Below, in pieces: positions 32,920-45,399 of a stretch of DNA of 64,000 nucleotides. The stretch comes from Gnetum montanum (taxonomy: Eukaryota; Streptophyta; Gnetopsida; Gnetales; Gnetaceae). A program made the position numbers and the translations under genes. The notes under the pieces were generated by a model. It was not told the origin of the DNA, searched no databases, and worked only from the letters and a program-made list of their open reading frames with translations. The DNA is taken from contig MNCI01002656.1 in NCBI GenBank assembly GCA_015680685.1, positions 5,454 to 69,453 of the forward strand, written 5' to 3'. Within the stretch, counting starts at the first letter, position 1. Each line of letters begins with the position of its first letter.

Positions 32920-34366
32920 GTAATGTCTGAAGGAGTGGCCCAAGAGACATCGATAAAAAATGGCAAAACATCACAACAAGCTCGACACCAACATTGCTTG
33001 TTAGTACCCATCTAGAGGTTGCGTCACCATGCTCAAAAGTGCTAAGGGTAATGGTATGCTAGAGGTAAAGGGTGCAGGGGATGTGTTGGAAATAACAAGG
33101 GAATGAAATGCAAACAGTGTGATATTTCAAAGTGTGGCACCGAGATGGCTTGTCACAAAAATAATGACCTCTCATCAAAATGCTTATGAGAGAATCAGTG
33201 TCCATGGCACCAACATGGCTTGCCCCTGAAATTGTGACCATTAGTCAGAGTGCTTATGAGAAGGTTAATGCAGATTCAGGGTTGGATCCATTGCAAAATT
33301 GTAGCTCTGCTAGTTTTTACTTGGGGACATGATTTGCCTTGTTCTTCTTTGCCTTTTTTTTATGTTTTTTTCTTTTTTGATTGTAAGGAAAACTTGATTT
33401 GGGTTCTACACATTGTGAAATGTTAGCTATAGGATGCTTTTCATTAGGTGGACTGTGTGCCACCTAATAGGCGTTTCTTTGGTGTAACCGCATCGCATCT
33501 GTAAGATAGGTGTTTCCTCCCTGAGATGAGTTACATTACACTTGCTTGGGCTTTAACCAACCCACAGAGGCTTCCCACTGGACAAGTTGTGTTACGTCTG
33601 CTATGGGTTTTGTGATTGACTTAGAGAAGGTGCCATGTGCATTGGAGGGAATGGAAGCTCAATGATGCAGGGGAAGGCAGGCAAATGTAAGGTAAAAGGG
33701 GTAAATGTAAGTAGGTGATAGCAAGGAGATAGGTTTGTGCACCCTTGAGTAGTTTGGCTAGTCTAATCACGCACATCAGAGTAATGTGATGACTTGCCGC
33801 TATGATGAGATGCATCTCTGCATGATCGCCTCTGGAGCTTCATCTTGCAAACATAACTTAGAGAAAACAAGAAAGCAATCACACAACATGAGATGAGAGT
33901 AAACTGCTAGATGTGAGGGTGTTGCAAGTGCTACAATAGCTAAACCAGTTGCAAGTGCTTGAAGAGCTAGTAAAGGTCTTGGGGTGATGACGTTGTAACT
34001 GCTCCGAAGGGTTGTGCTAATAATGAGATCTTAAAGTGCCAACAAAATGCCCAAGGTCAATTATGCTGCAAGTGTAGCCTGGAGCTAGTAGCGCTAGTGA
34101 TTGTGGCAAGAGCTTGAAAAGGTTAACAAAATGCCCAAGGATAGTTCTGGAAGATAAGCAAAATGTCAGGGGGTTGTAACAAAAGATTAACAAAATGCAA
34201 GGGGATGATAACGTTGCAAAAGTTCTAAAGGTCTCTCCTAATGACAGGAACTTAATTCTAGAACTGAAGTGTCCTGTTTTGTCCATGAGATGTGGGTAGA
34301 TGAGGAGTTGGAAGTATTCTCACTTGCTTATTCGCAGAATTATATGTGTTGAACTACAAACCTAGT

Positions 34367-34616
34367 TTAAGGTCCTGGTAGATCATGGTGCGCTAGTTTA
34401 TAGTCCTAGCAGACTATTAAGTGCTAGTTTAATATCGTAGCTAATGGTGGATGTTGTGCCAATTTAATGTCATGACCTAAGGATGATCTATGCCAGTTTA
34501 TAGTCATAGCAGACTGTCTGTGCCAGTTTATAGGCATAGCGAATTATCTATGCCAATTTATAATCATAGTAGACTTTTAATTTGCTAGTTTATAGTCATA
34601 GCAGACTATTTGTGCT
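34367..34616. repeat. Degenerate tandem repeat cluster A
   Basis: About eight units of the form TGCCAGTTTATAGTCATAGC plus AGACTRT, period 30-40 bases, lie just after the integrase end. Related units recur at 38290-38375 and 44100-44375. Confidence 0.8.
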
Positions 34617-34639
34617 TACCTTGCTTTGTCATTGATGAG

Positions 34640-35790
34640 GTGCTACGTGCTAGGTGTAGTACAACTTTAGATACAAGTGGTTCACCAGATTGGCAAATTC
34701 ATTATCGTCATGGTTAGTAAGCTTGAATGTTCCATTATTGTAGGCCTTGATGACCAAGAAAGGCCCTTCCTAGTTGGGTAAGAATTTGTTCATGGGTTTG
34801 CGAATGGCCTTGAGGAATAGGTCCCCTTTCTTGATTAGGCATTGATGCTGATTTTGATGGTGTTTCTACCATTGTATTTGTTGGTACCACTCAATACAAT
34901 CAAGTGTTAGCATGTGCTCCTCCTCTATCGAGTCAAGGTCCATGGTTCTCAACTCATCATTTTGAGCCTCATCGAGGAAGCTTGAGAGGATTACATGAAG
35001 CAATGGGACTTGTAATTCAAGAGGCAAAATTGCTTCAGACCCATAAACCAAAATGTATGACATCTTACCTATTGCGGTTTTATGTGTTGTGCGGTAGGCT
35101 TAGAGTGCGTAGATTAGTTGCTTGTGCCATCACCGTTTGCTATTGGTAAGCATCTTCTTTAGAAGATTGACGATGACCTTGTTTGTGGCCTTTGCTTGGC
35201 CATTCACCTATGGGTAGTAGGATGATGAAAAGGAATGTTTAATTCCAAAGCGTTTGTAGAAGGCTTTGGTCTTAGCACTGCTAAATAGTGGCCCATTGTC
35301 TGTGACTATGGTCATGGGTAAACCAAAACGGGTCACTATGTTGTTAAGTATGAATTTTTAGACCTATTGTGATGTTGTCTTCTTAAGGGGAATAGCTTCA
35401 ACCCACTTTGTAAAATATTCAGTTGTAGTTATAATGATGCTATGCCTTGCAGAGGACTTAGGCATGATAGGTCTTATGATGTCCAACTCCCAATGTTGGA
35501 ATGGCCACGTGATTTGTGTTGTATGTAGTTTAGTAGGTGGTACGTGCATTAAGTTACCATGCCATTGACATGTGTTGCACGTCTTAGCCTTGGAAATGCA
35601 ATTGTGTTGCATATAAGGCCAATAATAGCCTAAGCATATGATCTTTATCACCATTTCCCTAGGTGCTATGTGGCCTTTGCATAGTCCCTCATGAACTTGG
35701 TTGATAATTGTTTGCACTTCATTGTTGCTAATGCATGTTAATAGTATGTCATTGTAGGATCTACAACATAAAGTGCTATCATCCATGATG
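34640..35790 (-). pseudogene. Integrase of the Tat-like element
   Basis: The zinc-binding part is at 35700-35530 (QVHEGLCKGH, GYYWPYMQ, CNTCQWHGN). The core begins near 35480 (HWELDIIRPIM) and FTKWVEAIPLKK follows at about 35400. A damaged stretch follows, then a C-terminal part at 35063-34660 (MSYILVYGSEAILPLE, EGPFLVIKAY, LVNHLYLKLYY). Stops and shifts make it non-functional. Confidence 0.85.
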
Positions 35791-36539
35791 ACATACTACT
35801 GCAATCATTTTTACATTGCATCCTTCTAAGCAGTGGTTAGATGCTACAGAGGTTCACCCTATAGAAGGTATGTTTTAATGTCATCAAACCATTCCACTGG
35901 GTGGGTTATGCTAACTATGGCTATGGATGCAATGTTAATAGTTTACATGATAGGAATAGTGCAATCCTCCATTGAGGTGGGAAATGCATGAAACATTTTA
36001 GGTGCAATGCTTAAGGCTAATGTTGCTAATGCATCTATAATGGTGTTTTCATTATGAGGGATATGTTGAACATCAGTAGTTGAAAATTATTTGAGCAAGT
36101 GCTTCACTAGGTCACAATAAGGTTGCAAATGTTAGGCCTTACAAGCGTAAAGCTGAGTTACCTAGTTGACCACCAATTGTGAGTCACCTCAGATCACTAA
36201 GTTTTGTATTCTTAGGTCGTGAGCTACTAGGATACCTTGGAGGAGACCCTCGTACTCCACCACATTGCTAGTATATGGAAATGCAAAATGATATGTGAAG
36301 GGTCGACTCTTCCCAAAGGGGAATGTGATGACTACAATGGTGTTACCCCCTTAAGAGGTTGAAGCATCATCGAAGTGTAAGAGTGCCTCAAAGTTGTCAG
36401 GCACTTAACTTATGCTAGTGCCATGCTCATTTGGAAATTTTGGATCTATCATTGCTTGATCATCAATTGGGGAAGTTGTAAGTTGTGTAACTATTGCTTG
36501 ACCTTTGGTTAATGCTTACACAATGTAGTGCAAGTCAAA

Positions 36540-38180
36540 ATTTGTCATTATTGCTTTCCAACATGCAATGTGACTGCTTCGTAGATATTTGTGGTAATGG
36601 CTCGGAGTAAATTGCTTTTGTAGATGATGTTGACTTGGCTGTGAAAAAGATAATGCCTCCACTTCTTAAGTGTAAAGACTAAGGCAAGGTAATTATTTTC
36701 CACATCATTATACTTTGCTTCATAGGCTACCAATGCATGGCTTAGGTAGTATACCGAGACCTTTGTGCCATCGTCTTGCTTTTGACAAAGCAAAGAAGTG
36801 TTGGACATGTCATAGGTAGTAAGGTAGATGTAGAAAGGTTTATCTCCTTATCGAGGGTAGATTGTTGGAAGTTGAGCCAACTCTTGTTTAAGGTTGTCAA
36901 ATGCCTCTTCGCATTAAGCCATCCACTCAAAGTGAATCCCTTTTTTGAGCAAGTGTCACATTAGTTACAACTTGTTGGTCAACTATGCAATAAACCTACG
37001 TATGAATTGTAATCTGCCTTATAACCCTCGTAGCTCCTTAAGGTTAGCTGATCATGCAAAGTTGACAATGGCCTTAACCTTATCAGGGTTTACACATATG
37101 CCTACTTTAGACACTACGAAACTTAGCATGCGACCCATCTTGACGTTGAAGACACATTTCTTAGGATTTAACCCAAGTTCATGCTTCAGACAATGTTTGA
37201 ATACAAGGTCCAAGTCATCTACGTGGTTTTACACTGCTTTGGACTTAATTACTATATCGTTAATGTAATTATTGAGTAGACCTAACAAGTAATCATTAAA
37301 AATGTACATCATGGCTCATTGATAAGTCACTCTTGCATTCTTAAGTCTAAAAGAAATCATTGTGTAACAAAATGTACCCCAAGGAGTAATGAAGGTAGTA
37401 CTGAGTTGGTGCTCTAGGTTGATCTAAATTTGGTTGTAATATGAGAACCCGTTCATAAAGGAAAATAAGGCATGACTGGCCATGGTATCGACCAATTGGT
37501 CAATACTAGGCAACGAGAAGTTGTCTTTAATGGTTGCCTTGTTCAGTTCCCGGAAGTCTATGCAGATGTGTATACTCCCATTTTTCTTGGGTATAACCAC
37601 AATGTTGGAAACCCAATCTGTGTAGTCAACAACCCAGATGAAACTAGCTTTGTAGAGCTTAGTGATTTCATCACAGATTGCCAATGCCACCTTAGGCCTA
37701 ACTTTGTGAGCTTTCTACTTAATTGGTTTTATGCTGGGATTGAGGATTATATTGTGTTGAGCTACACAAGGATCTAGGCTTGGCATGTCTTCATAAGATC
37801 ATGCGAATGTCTTAATGTTTTCGTTGAGTACTTTTGCAATGTTTTGGGTGTGTTGAGGCTCTAGCAAGGAATTGATTTTCAATGCCTTTACCTTGCCACT
37901 AGGTGTTACTATAGGGATCTCAACGAGGAGATCCTTAGTGATGTCACCTGCCTCTTGATTTAGAGCCCTAACTAGATGGTTTGGTCAGTCTAGCAGTGCC
38001 TCTATAGATGTTATGTATTCGTGGTAGGCTATGGGCTCAAGGTTTAGGCATTGTGGATCAATGCATCGTGTGAGATCACCATGGGGCCTGGTGAGGACCA
38101 CATGTGAGTGAAGATGCTCATATGTAATCATGTTGAAAATCCTACTAGAATCCTGCAAAAATAACAAAAAAAATGTCAAG
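36540..38180 (-). pseudogene. Reverse transcriptase and RNase H of the Tat-like element
   Basis: RT core at 37690-36950 contains IPKKNGSIHICIDFREL, FMNGFSYYNQI, TPWGTFCYTM and the catalytic box, which reads YINDIVIKSK: the first Asp of YxDD has become Asn. RNase H follows at about 36810-36550 (YYLSHALVAYEAKYNDVE, FTLKKWRHYLF). The upstream part (38179-37700) is the linker before RT. Many stops are of the CAG/CAA/CGA to TAG/TAA/TGA type. Confidence 0.88.
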
Positions 38181-38289
38181 TCACACTTCTCTTAATGAGA
38201 GCAATATGCACAAAATGAAAGAAAACAATGCAATAAAATTTTTCCCAAGTATGTAGATGTGATGTTAAAAGCAAGTAATGGGTGGCTTG

Positions 38290-38375
38290 GTTTTAGGCCT
38301 CAACAGGCCATGGAGTGCCAATTTAAGATCTTAGCGGACCGTAAAGTGCTAGTTTAAGGTCTTAGTAGATTGTGA
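38290..38375. repeat. Degenerate tandem repeat cluster B
   Basis: Two to three units such as GTGCTAGTTTAAGGTCTTAG match clusters A and C. The cluster lies immediately upstream of the RT linker and at the left edge of the segment that holds the antisense gene. Confidence 0.7.
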
Positions 38376-40341
38376 CATGTGCTAGATGAGTAAGGATTGG
38401 TGCACTGGAAAAGTGAAGTTGGCTTGGGTATTCACTAGGGAGGGAGAAAAATTTAAAATTTTTCTAAGCCTTGGGGGGCAAGTCTGGTGGCTACACTTCC
38501 ACCTAACTACACTTTGCACTATTGAGCATAGTCCTAGGGTTGGTAAAACGTTAAGTGGTCCTAGGGAGTATAAAAGTGTGTTTCACCCTGGGTAAGTCTA
38601 TCATTGTCAAAGTTGAAAATACAAACTTTCTAGAGCATAACATAGTTGCCAAAATGTCGTGCCAAAGTGGACACCAGCACCCCAAACTGACCAATGTTGA
38701 TGAGGGAGAGCGAGCATTGGGATGCCTACCATGGGCACTCATGGAAGAATGGAGAGATCCACCATCCACCAAGTGACTAATATCTTCCCTTTCTTGCCAT
38801 TTTTTTGCCTTGTTGTTTCTTGCATTAGGGTTTGGGGCTATGGACGTTGGCAACACCCTACCATGGTAGGGTCCACTGTGGCCATTTCGACTACCATGGT
38901 TGTGAGGAGTAGGTGCATTGAGAAACAAGGGAGAGGGTTTTTGTTGAATGAAGGTTTTGTTGTTGTGCATGGACAAGGGTTTTGGGTCTTGGTGGTGGCT
39001 GCCAATAGACGCTACTTGTAGGTTTGAGGGCACAAGGTTTCTAGAAAATCTTTTTATTGTATATCTTTTGAAAAATTTCCTTTGCACGAGGTAGGGATAA
39101 GGGTTTGATGGCTACCCTAGGGTGACCACTTGCGAGGAAGGATGTGCAAGGGGCTCTATGATTTGTTTTTGTTTTATTTTTAAAATTTTTTGGTTTAGTG
39201 CATGGGTAGGAACAAAGTAGGGATCATGGCTTGATGACATTGGCTAGGGATAGCCAACCACGTGTGTGAAGTTCAGCAATTTTTTTTTTACTTTTTGCTT
39301 TAAATCTTGTTTGTGTGGGTAGGAGATGCTAGTGTTAGTAGTAGCCATTGGGTTATGGTAGGGGTTTGCCCCCTGATTGATTTGATTTTTTTTGAATGAA
39401 AGAAAATGTAGGTGCGGTGTGTTTGGGGCCATAGGGGTTATGGGGCATTGCATCCTGTGGCAAGGACACATAGCCATAGGGGTTTTGAGAGGGGGTGGTG
39501 CCAATGGCACATTTTCTACATTTGATTTTTTCAACTAGGTAGGGCAACCAATGTGGCATGCGGTAGCATCATTGGTATGGCTGCGAGGATCACAACTGTG
39601 GCTAGTGCTCAATGTGCAAGGCACGATGAAAGTAGCTAGTAGGGTAGTGTATGGTGCCATGGTGGGGCATTGGGTAGTGGAGAGGAGAGCGTTGAGGCAA
39701 CAACCAAACATCAGTTCACTGGTCATAGCTAGGACTATGCTCCCATCTTGGAAGCGTAGTTGATGCCATGTATTTGTTGGAATTACCCTTGCTCAACAGT
39801 TAGTTTTTTTTTTTGAAAATTTGGGGCTACACTTCATGAGGAGCATAGCTGGAAGTTAGAATTTTTGGACATTTGGGACTATAATCTACAATTGTCTAGA
39901 GCGTAGCCAAGGGTGAGCTAGAGTTAGAAAAATTACATGTTTTTTGGACTACACTCCTTGAAGAGGTAACCCAGAGTTAAAAAGTTATAGGCTTCTAGAC
40001 TATGCTACCCGGAGTTAGAAAATTTTTTGAAAATTCTATGCAAAATGCTAAGCTTGTGAAATGTAAAATGCTAATGCTAAATTTCCAAAACATATAACCT
40101 ATAATGCTAAATGTACAAACATGTAAATAAAATGCTAATGCTATGCAAAATGTGCTGTACCCTAGTGAGTACTAGGCACGTTAAATGTATATGTTAACGT
40201 CCTATACTCGTGGGGCCCCAATGGGCCCTAATATATTTTTGCTAGCCTATGTTATTTCATGTTAATTTTGCTAAGTTTGACTTAATGTATTTTTGTAGCC
40301 AGTGTATACTAACGCTTCATTTATTGCTTTTGTGGTTGCAG
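38376..40341 (+). other. Presumed 5' region of the antisense gene
   Basis: A plus-strand TATAAAAG at 38569-38576 is followed by an ATG at 38653 opening a 41-codon frame (MSCQSGHQHPKLTNV) to 38776. Further on are G-rich stretches and units related to the palindromic motif of the LTRs (39830-40010). A good T-rich 3' splice site (TTGTGGTTGCAG) ends at 40341. I cannot place the first exons. Confidence 0.3.
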
Positions 40342-43300
40342 GGTGTTGCTGAATCCCATCCTAATTGTTGTGGAGCTCATTGGCATTCTTTGCTACATGA
40401 GCGAGCCTATTCCCAACACGTTTGCACCAAATATGTAGGTGGGTTATTAGGTAGTGTGGTTCTAACTAGGAACAAGTGATTTCATGGTGTTCCTACTACA
40501 AAACTTTAGTGTGATGATGTGATCACACTTAGCCACGGAGGCTATGAGTGTCATCATCAAGACATTGTTGCCTGGGGCCAATTAGGACATATTGAGATTT
40601 ATGTCTGATGAGCCCACTATTGGTGACGATCGAGTAGGTGGTTTAGGTTAAGGCCCTAGGGACACTTGTCTCTTATCCAGGTTTTGGCAAATACTAGAGT
40701 TCTCTTGCTACAACAAGAGCAACACCCTCTTCATTGCTTTGCGCATGCATAATTTGTTCTAGAATCTACCCAGAATGGTGTATTGCACTAGAGGATAAGT
40801 GCTTTCATGATTTTTGTGTTATGTTCTTTTGCTATTGACTCATGTCAAGTTTGCTAACCGCTAACGTTTGTTGCCAGATCTAGAGTTGATGATCAAGGTC
40901 TCCATGATGTGGATGAGGCTCTTTCCTTGACTTGTACCATCCTAGAGGTGTTCTCCTTTAGTTCAAACATTCAGGAGGCTATCCTAGAGCAGTTGGGAGA
41001 TAATCTAAGGGATTACCGTATCTGGTAATTAAAGGCATTTGAGTGGTGCAAGATCCATGATTGGCTTGATGAGGAGTGGGCTGGTGGTGAGCTCAACTTG
41101 GAGGAGATGCTTGCACCACCACCTCCATCCCACACACCATTTGTTTCACGTAAGCATATATTTTTTGGCTCTTATTCTTGCTCACATGCACTTGTTGATT
41201 TGCCTTTGCATAATGCCAACATTGTTTTTACCTTTGTTGCAGTTGTGGTTGCTTTAGGAGAGGTGATGGTGGTTACCACAGGACACACCGAGGCCACCCT
41301 CATCATAAAATATGGTGATTTGAAGGGGGTGTAGCATTAGTTGTGCCATTAGGCCTTAAAGGCATTGACCAGTTGGCTCACATGTATTGGGTTGATGGGC
41401 CTTTTCTTGGCCCTTAGCCCAAGCATTTTGGTGGCCAAAATGGTCATCATCATAGACTCCTTTAGCAACGACGTCTACCACTTGGTCACTGACGTGTGTG
41501 ATGTGAGGGTAGTCCTAGACCACAATGAGGCCTTCTTTGCTTACCTCTTTGGCCTTCCCGCTAATGACCTATTGGTCATTGATAAGGTCAATAGAGAGGT
41601 TGACTGTAGACGAGAGATCGAAGACTAGTTAGGAGCCACCTGATCTCACAAAGGCATCCTGATTAAAGATGTGCATGTGTCTGAGGTTCGTGAGCTCTAC
41701 CCTCTCTTTCGTGCTTATGCCTTCTCGAAGTTGCTTTCCCAAGGAAAAATCCCTAGGATGAAGTAGGCATGGGTGATGAAGGATGTGCTGCAAGAGGACA
41801 CAAGGTTCAACTAGACCTCCTACATCACCACTAGACTACATAAAAAGATCACCAAACTACGCTACAACCTCTAGGCAAGGTCTCACATATACTTCATGTT
41901 CTTAGTAGGGTATTTATGAAGGTTTGTGGAGCTCTTGGTGGTTTGAGATAGTGGATGATGGGTAGTGCAAGACTGTGAGCAGCTGTATAATCCTTAGGTA
42001 AAGCACATGTTCACAACCACTTGCTCACAGAACCCCCTGAAGTGATCAATAAGTCATACTTAGTGACAACCAAAGTTCACTTGAGATGGTCACATTATTT
42101 CCATGACAATACGGGTGAGTGTCCACTAGTTGTTATTAGGGATGTAAACAAGGCTGACTGCTATATTGCAAAAATGGTGGGGTTCTTTAAGGTGAAGATC
42201 AAGAGACCACACTTGGCAGAGGAGGCTGCTCTTGCGGTTGACTAAGCAGGTATCAAGAAGATCCACCTCAAGATCCCAAGATTGCACACAGATATTGTAG
42301 GTTAGTATACATATAGATGCAATTTTTTTATACTTTTTTTAAGTTTTTGTGCTATGTTATACACTAATGCTAACATGTTATGTTTGTAAATCAGGAAAGA
42401 GGGTTGCTAAAGCAGTAGTGGTAGAAGTAGCAGAGATGATCCTTCCTCAAGATGAGGAGGGGGAAGTGCACAAGGAGGAGCTGCATGAGGCTATAGAGAC
42501 CCTCCAGCAGTTTGAGGTGGATGGGCTATTCCACCCCAACAGGACAACTTTGCCAACTTCTTTGACGGTGTGCAACTAGGAGATCCCCCCTACTCTGACA
42601 CCTGAGGACTTGCTAGGTAGTGCCTTAGATTTCCATCTATTGTCGCTTTCTTTCTCTTACATCTTTGGCTGTTTAGTTGCATGCTAAGTGAGTTGTTGTG
42701 TTGCAGCCTCAGATGTACCTACTAGCAGTGCATCGTCCATGTCTACCTACCACATGAAGCTATAGGTAGAAATGTTGGACAAGTTTACCTTTATGAAAGG
42801 CATCATAGAGGACATGGTGGACTACCTATAGTAGGCAAATCTCTAGCCCAGTATGCATGTTGTTGTTTTGCTTAGGTTTCTTTACCTATTTTAATGCTTA
42901 GTTTGTGGTTAATGTTGATTTTCTTGTTGCATGCCAACAAGTTCTAACCTTCACTAGGATCTGAATCAAGTGGCTAAAGTAGATGTCATCCTCAAGTACT
43001 CTCCTAAAGTAGAGTAAGTGCCTTGTCGTGTGTACGAGGCAATTAGTAAGTACATGCTTTCCTGCACAAAAGTATTATGGATCTGCAAGCACTCGAACGA
43101 GCACCTGTGGAAACATGTATATGAACTTTAGGAGAGAGTGACGAGCCAAGACATGAAGATTGAGGACCTTCAATCTCAATGTGACTTCTTGGTAGGTTGA
43201 TCATGGGGAGATAGTACCTGACAAAGTGCAGAGATTGATTACGCTAGGTACTGGTTGACCATATGAGGTAAGAACAAGGCCACTTGAGAGATCATTGAGC

Positions 43301-43930
43301 AACGATTACAGATGGATTTGCTTACCCAAAAGAATTAGGACTGGAAGAATTTTAGTGCTAAGGTGTGCAAGTGAGGGCATACGTAAGAGAGCCACAAACA
43401 CCACTATAAGCATGAGCAAGATGCATATCTTTAGTAGCTCAAGGAAGAGTCCATCGAATGCCGCTGCCTTAAGATGTTTGTTGAGGCGATTGGTGGGAGA
43501 CGGACCTTCGAGATATTCTCTTGTCATATAGTGGTTAGTGGTTCCTCAGAAAGGGAGATTATCACTCCCTTAGGGGAGGCTTTGTCTACCACATTTTTCA
43601 TGAAGCCGTCCACATGGACCACCGTAGACAAATGTAAGATCCTTGTGAGAGTTGACTTTGGCTAGGAGGATTGGACACGACTATCTAACGGTAAAATCCT
43701 CAAACGCTTGGAGCAAGGCCTTGATAAATTGCCTCTAGACATGATCGATGCGGGATCCTCTTAGGTTAGTTTTTTGTGTTAGTTTGTATATTGTACATTT
43801 GTTTACAGGTTTTCTGTTTTGTCATATTGTTGATAGACACCAAGCAATGCTGCAAGTCCCAGTGGTGCAGTGGATGAAAAGAGACCTCCACACCCATCTA
43901 GCACCACTGGTTCAGCATCTCATAATGTAA
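40342..43930 (+). pseudogene. Spliced antisense gene inside the Tat-like element
   Basis: The plus strand, opposite to gag and pol, carries exon-like open stretches separated by short GT-AG introns with T-rich ends: 40799-40877, 41150-41242, 42301-42394, 42617-42706, 42851-42941 (acceptor uncertain) and 43765-43836, each 72-94 bp. The reading frame crosses the 41150-41242 junction in phase. The long exon 41243-42028 stays open for about 260 codons except for TAG/TGA at positions that fit CAG or CGA, and a shift follows near 42030. Visible features are an acidic segment near 41080 (WLDEEWAGGELNLEEML), EAFFAYLFGLP (about 41535), a Glu-rich coiled region (42450-42520) and a Ser/Pro-rich C-terminus (43837-43920). 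The protein is not recognised. Tat elements are known to carry antisense ORFs, usually between pol and the 3' LTR; this one lies between protease and RT. Confidence 0.55.
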
Positions 43931-44099
43931 CATTGTTATTGGGAATTTTTGCATTTTTGTGTATTTTTTTTGTATGGTGCAAATGATCATGCTATGTACT
44001 ATTATTTCTATGAGATGTTATGGAAATTTTGCTATATGGAGTATATGATGAGTAGACTTTTGCATTTGTTTATTATGTGTTTGATGTTGCTAATGTGAT

Positions 44100-44375
44100 G
44101 AGTTGATGCAACTAGGTTATAGAGATTGCTAGTTTAAGGTCATTTTAGGCCATGCATGTAGATAGCATGTTGATAGTTTTAGGCCATTTCAGGCCCCAGT
44201 GATAGTTTAAGGTCATTTCAGGGCATGCGATGAAGAGAAAAGTGCTGGTAGTTTTAGGCCATCCTGGGTCTTGTGATGTAAGGGGGATTGCTAGTTTTAG
44301 GTCATAGCGGGCTGTGCGATAGTTTAAGGCCTTTTCGGGTCATGCGATACTAGGTTAAGGCCATGGCAGGCCATT
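44100..44375. repeat. Degenerate tandem repeat cluster C
   Basis: About seven units of the type TGCTAGTTTAAGGTCATTTY plus AGGCCATGCGATG lie just beyond the 3' end of the antisense gene and before the protease 3' end. They are related to clusters A and B. Confidence 0.8.
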
Positions 44376-44599
44376 GTTTTTGTAATTTTAAATTTTATAA
44401 TTTTTATGTATTTTAAACTTAAGTAGGCAAAAATGTAAACTAAGCGAAACTACACAAACAAAAGAAATAAATGTGTAATGAGGCAAATAATGCAAAAATG
44501 CAAACAACCAAGCTAAATGTAAAATGTAAGCAAACTGTAAACAAGCGAAGTATGCTAAAGTGGGGGCAAGTAGGCACCTAGCACATATTGGACTAAGGG

Positions 44600-45331
44600 G
44601 ATGCCTTAGTTGTGTAGTTGCTTCCTAACTCGATGTGGGTTAGGAGGTACATAGGGCCTAGATGGTACAATACGATACTCACCTTGACCTTTGTCAGCTA
44701 TGTTGAAGGGTGATTTTGCCCACAAAGCATCCTCTAGGAGGTCAATGGCTCCCTTTGGTTCCTCAAGTTGGTCTGCGTGACACATTTCACATTCATCCTC
44801 CATGGGAGGTGTATCATCAAGGAACTCCACCTCTAACCCTTGTTTAGTATCAATGTTGCTAACAGTTAGAGGGGCTACATTATCACCATAGATGATAACC
44901 TCTCCACCTTTGTACAGAAGGTGGATTTCTTGGTGGATTGGGGAGGAGACAACCCATAGCTAGGTGAGGCAGGGCTTACCTAGGATTAGGTTGAAACCTA
45001 GCATCTCCTCGATGACAATGAATTCTACTGTGATGGGGAAAAAATTACCTACCATGAAGGCTATTGTAACTATCCCCCTTATGAAAACACGCAAACAGTT
45101 AAAAGATTTCAGGCATGTTGTCTTTATAGATTTGATTTGATCAGCAAGATCCAACTTGTCGACGTTTGTGTATGGGATGACATTGGTTGCTGCCCTATCA
45201 TCAACATGCACCCTACGGATTCTACATTTTCCCATGCAAATTGTGATAAACATTGGTGCAGTGATGACTTGACCCTTCTCAGGGTCTACCTTGGTTGCCT
45301 CATTACAAAATGTCAAGGGCATTGAGCTCAA
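44600..45331 (-). pseudogene. Aspartic protease of the Tat-like element and following peptide
   Basis: 45331-44960 is an open 123-codon retropepsin-like piece. The active-site region reads VHVDDRAATNVIPY (DGG-type motif with two changed residues) and the closing motif LILGKPCL matches the usual ILGRPWL. 44830-44606 continues with an acidic peptide rich in Glu/Asp and ending in basic residues. Processing of gag-pol would be its job; the altered active-site residues make activity unlikely. Confidence 0.8.
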
Positions 45332-45399
45332 CTCCTATGGTGTATGGGGTAGCATCACAACATGGATGGGTTGTTCATCCATTGGGATTTCCTTCATAA

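Noticed and set aside
34367-34616. Possible CRISPR-like array
   Set aside because: Units are degenerate with no regular spacers, and the context is a plant retrotransposon.
38551-39087. 178-codon minus-strand frame in the Tat-like element
   Set aside because: Composition is Pro/His/Asn-rich without a domain. It may be a shadow of the presumed 5' region of the antisense gene.
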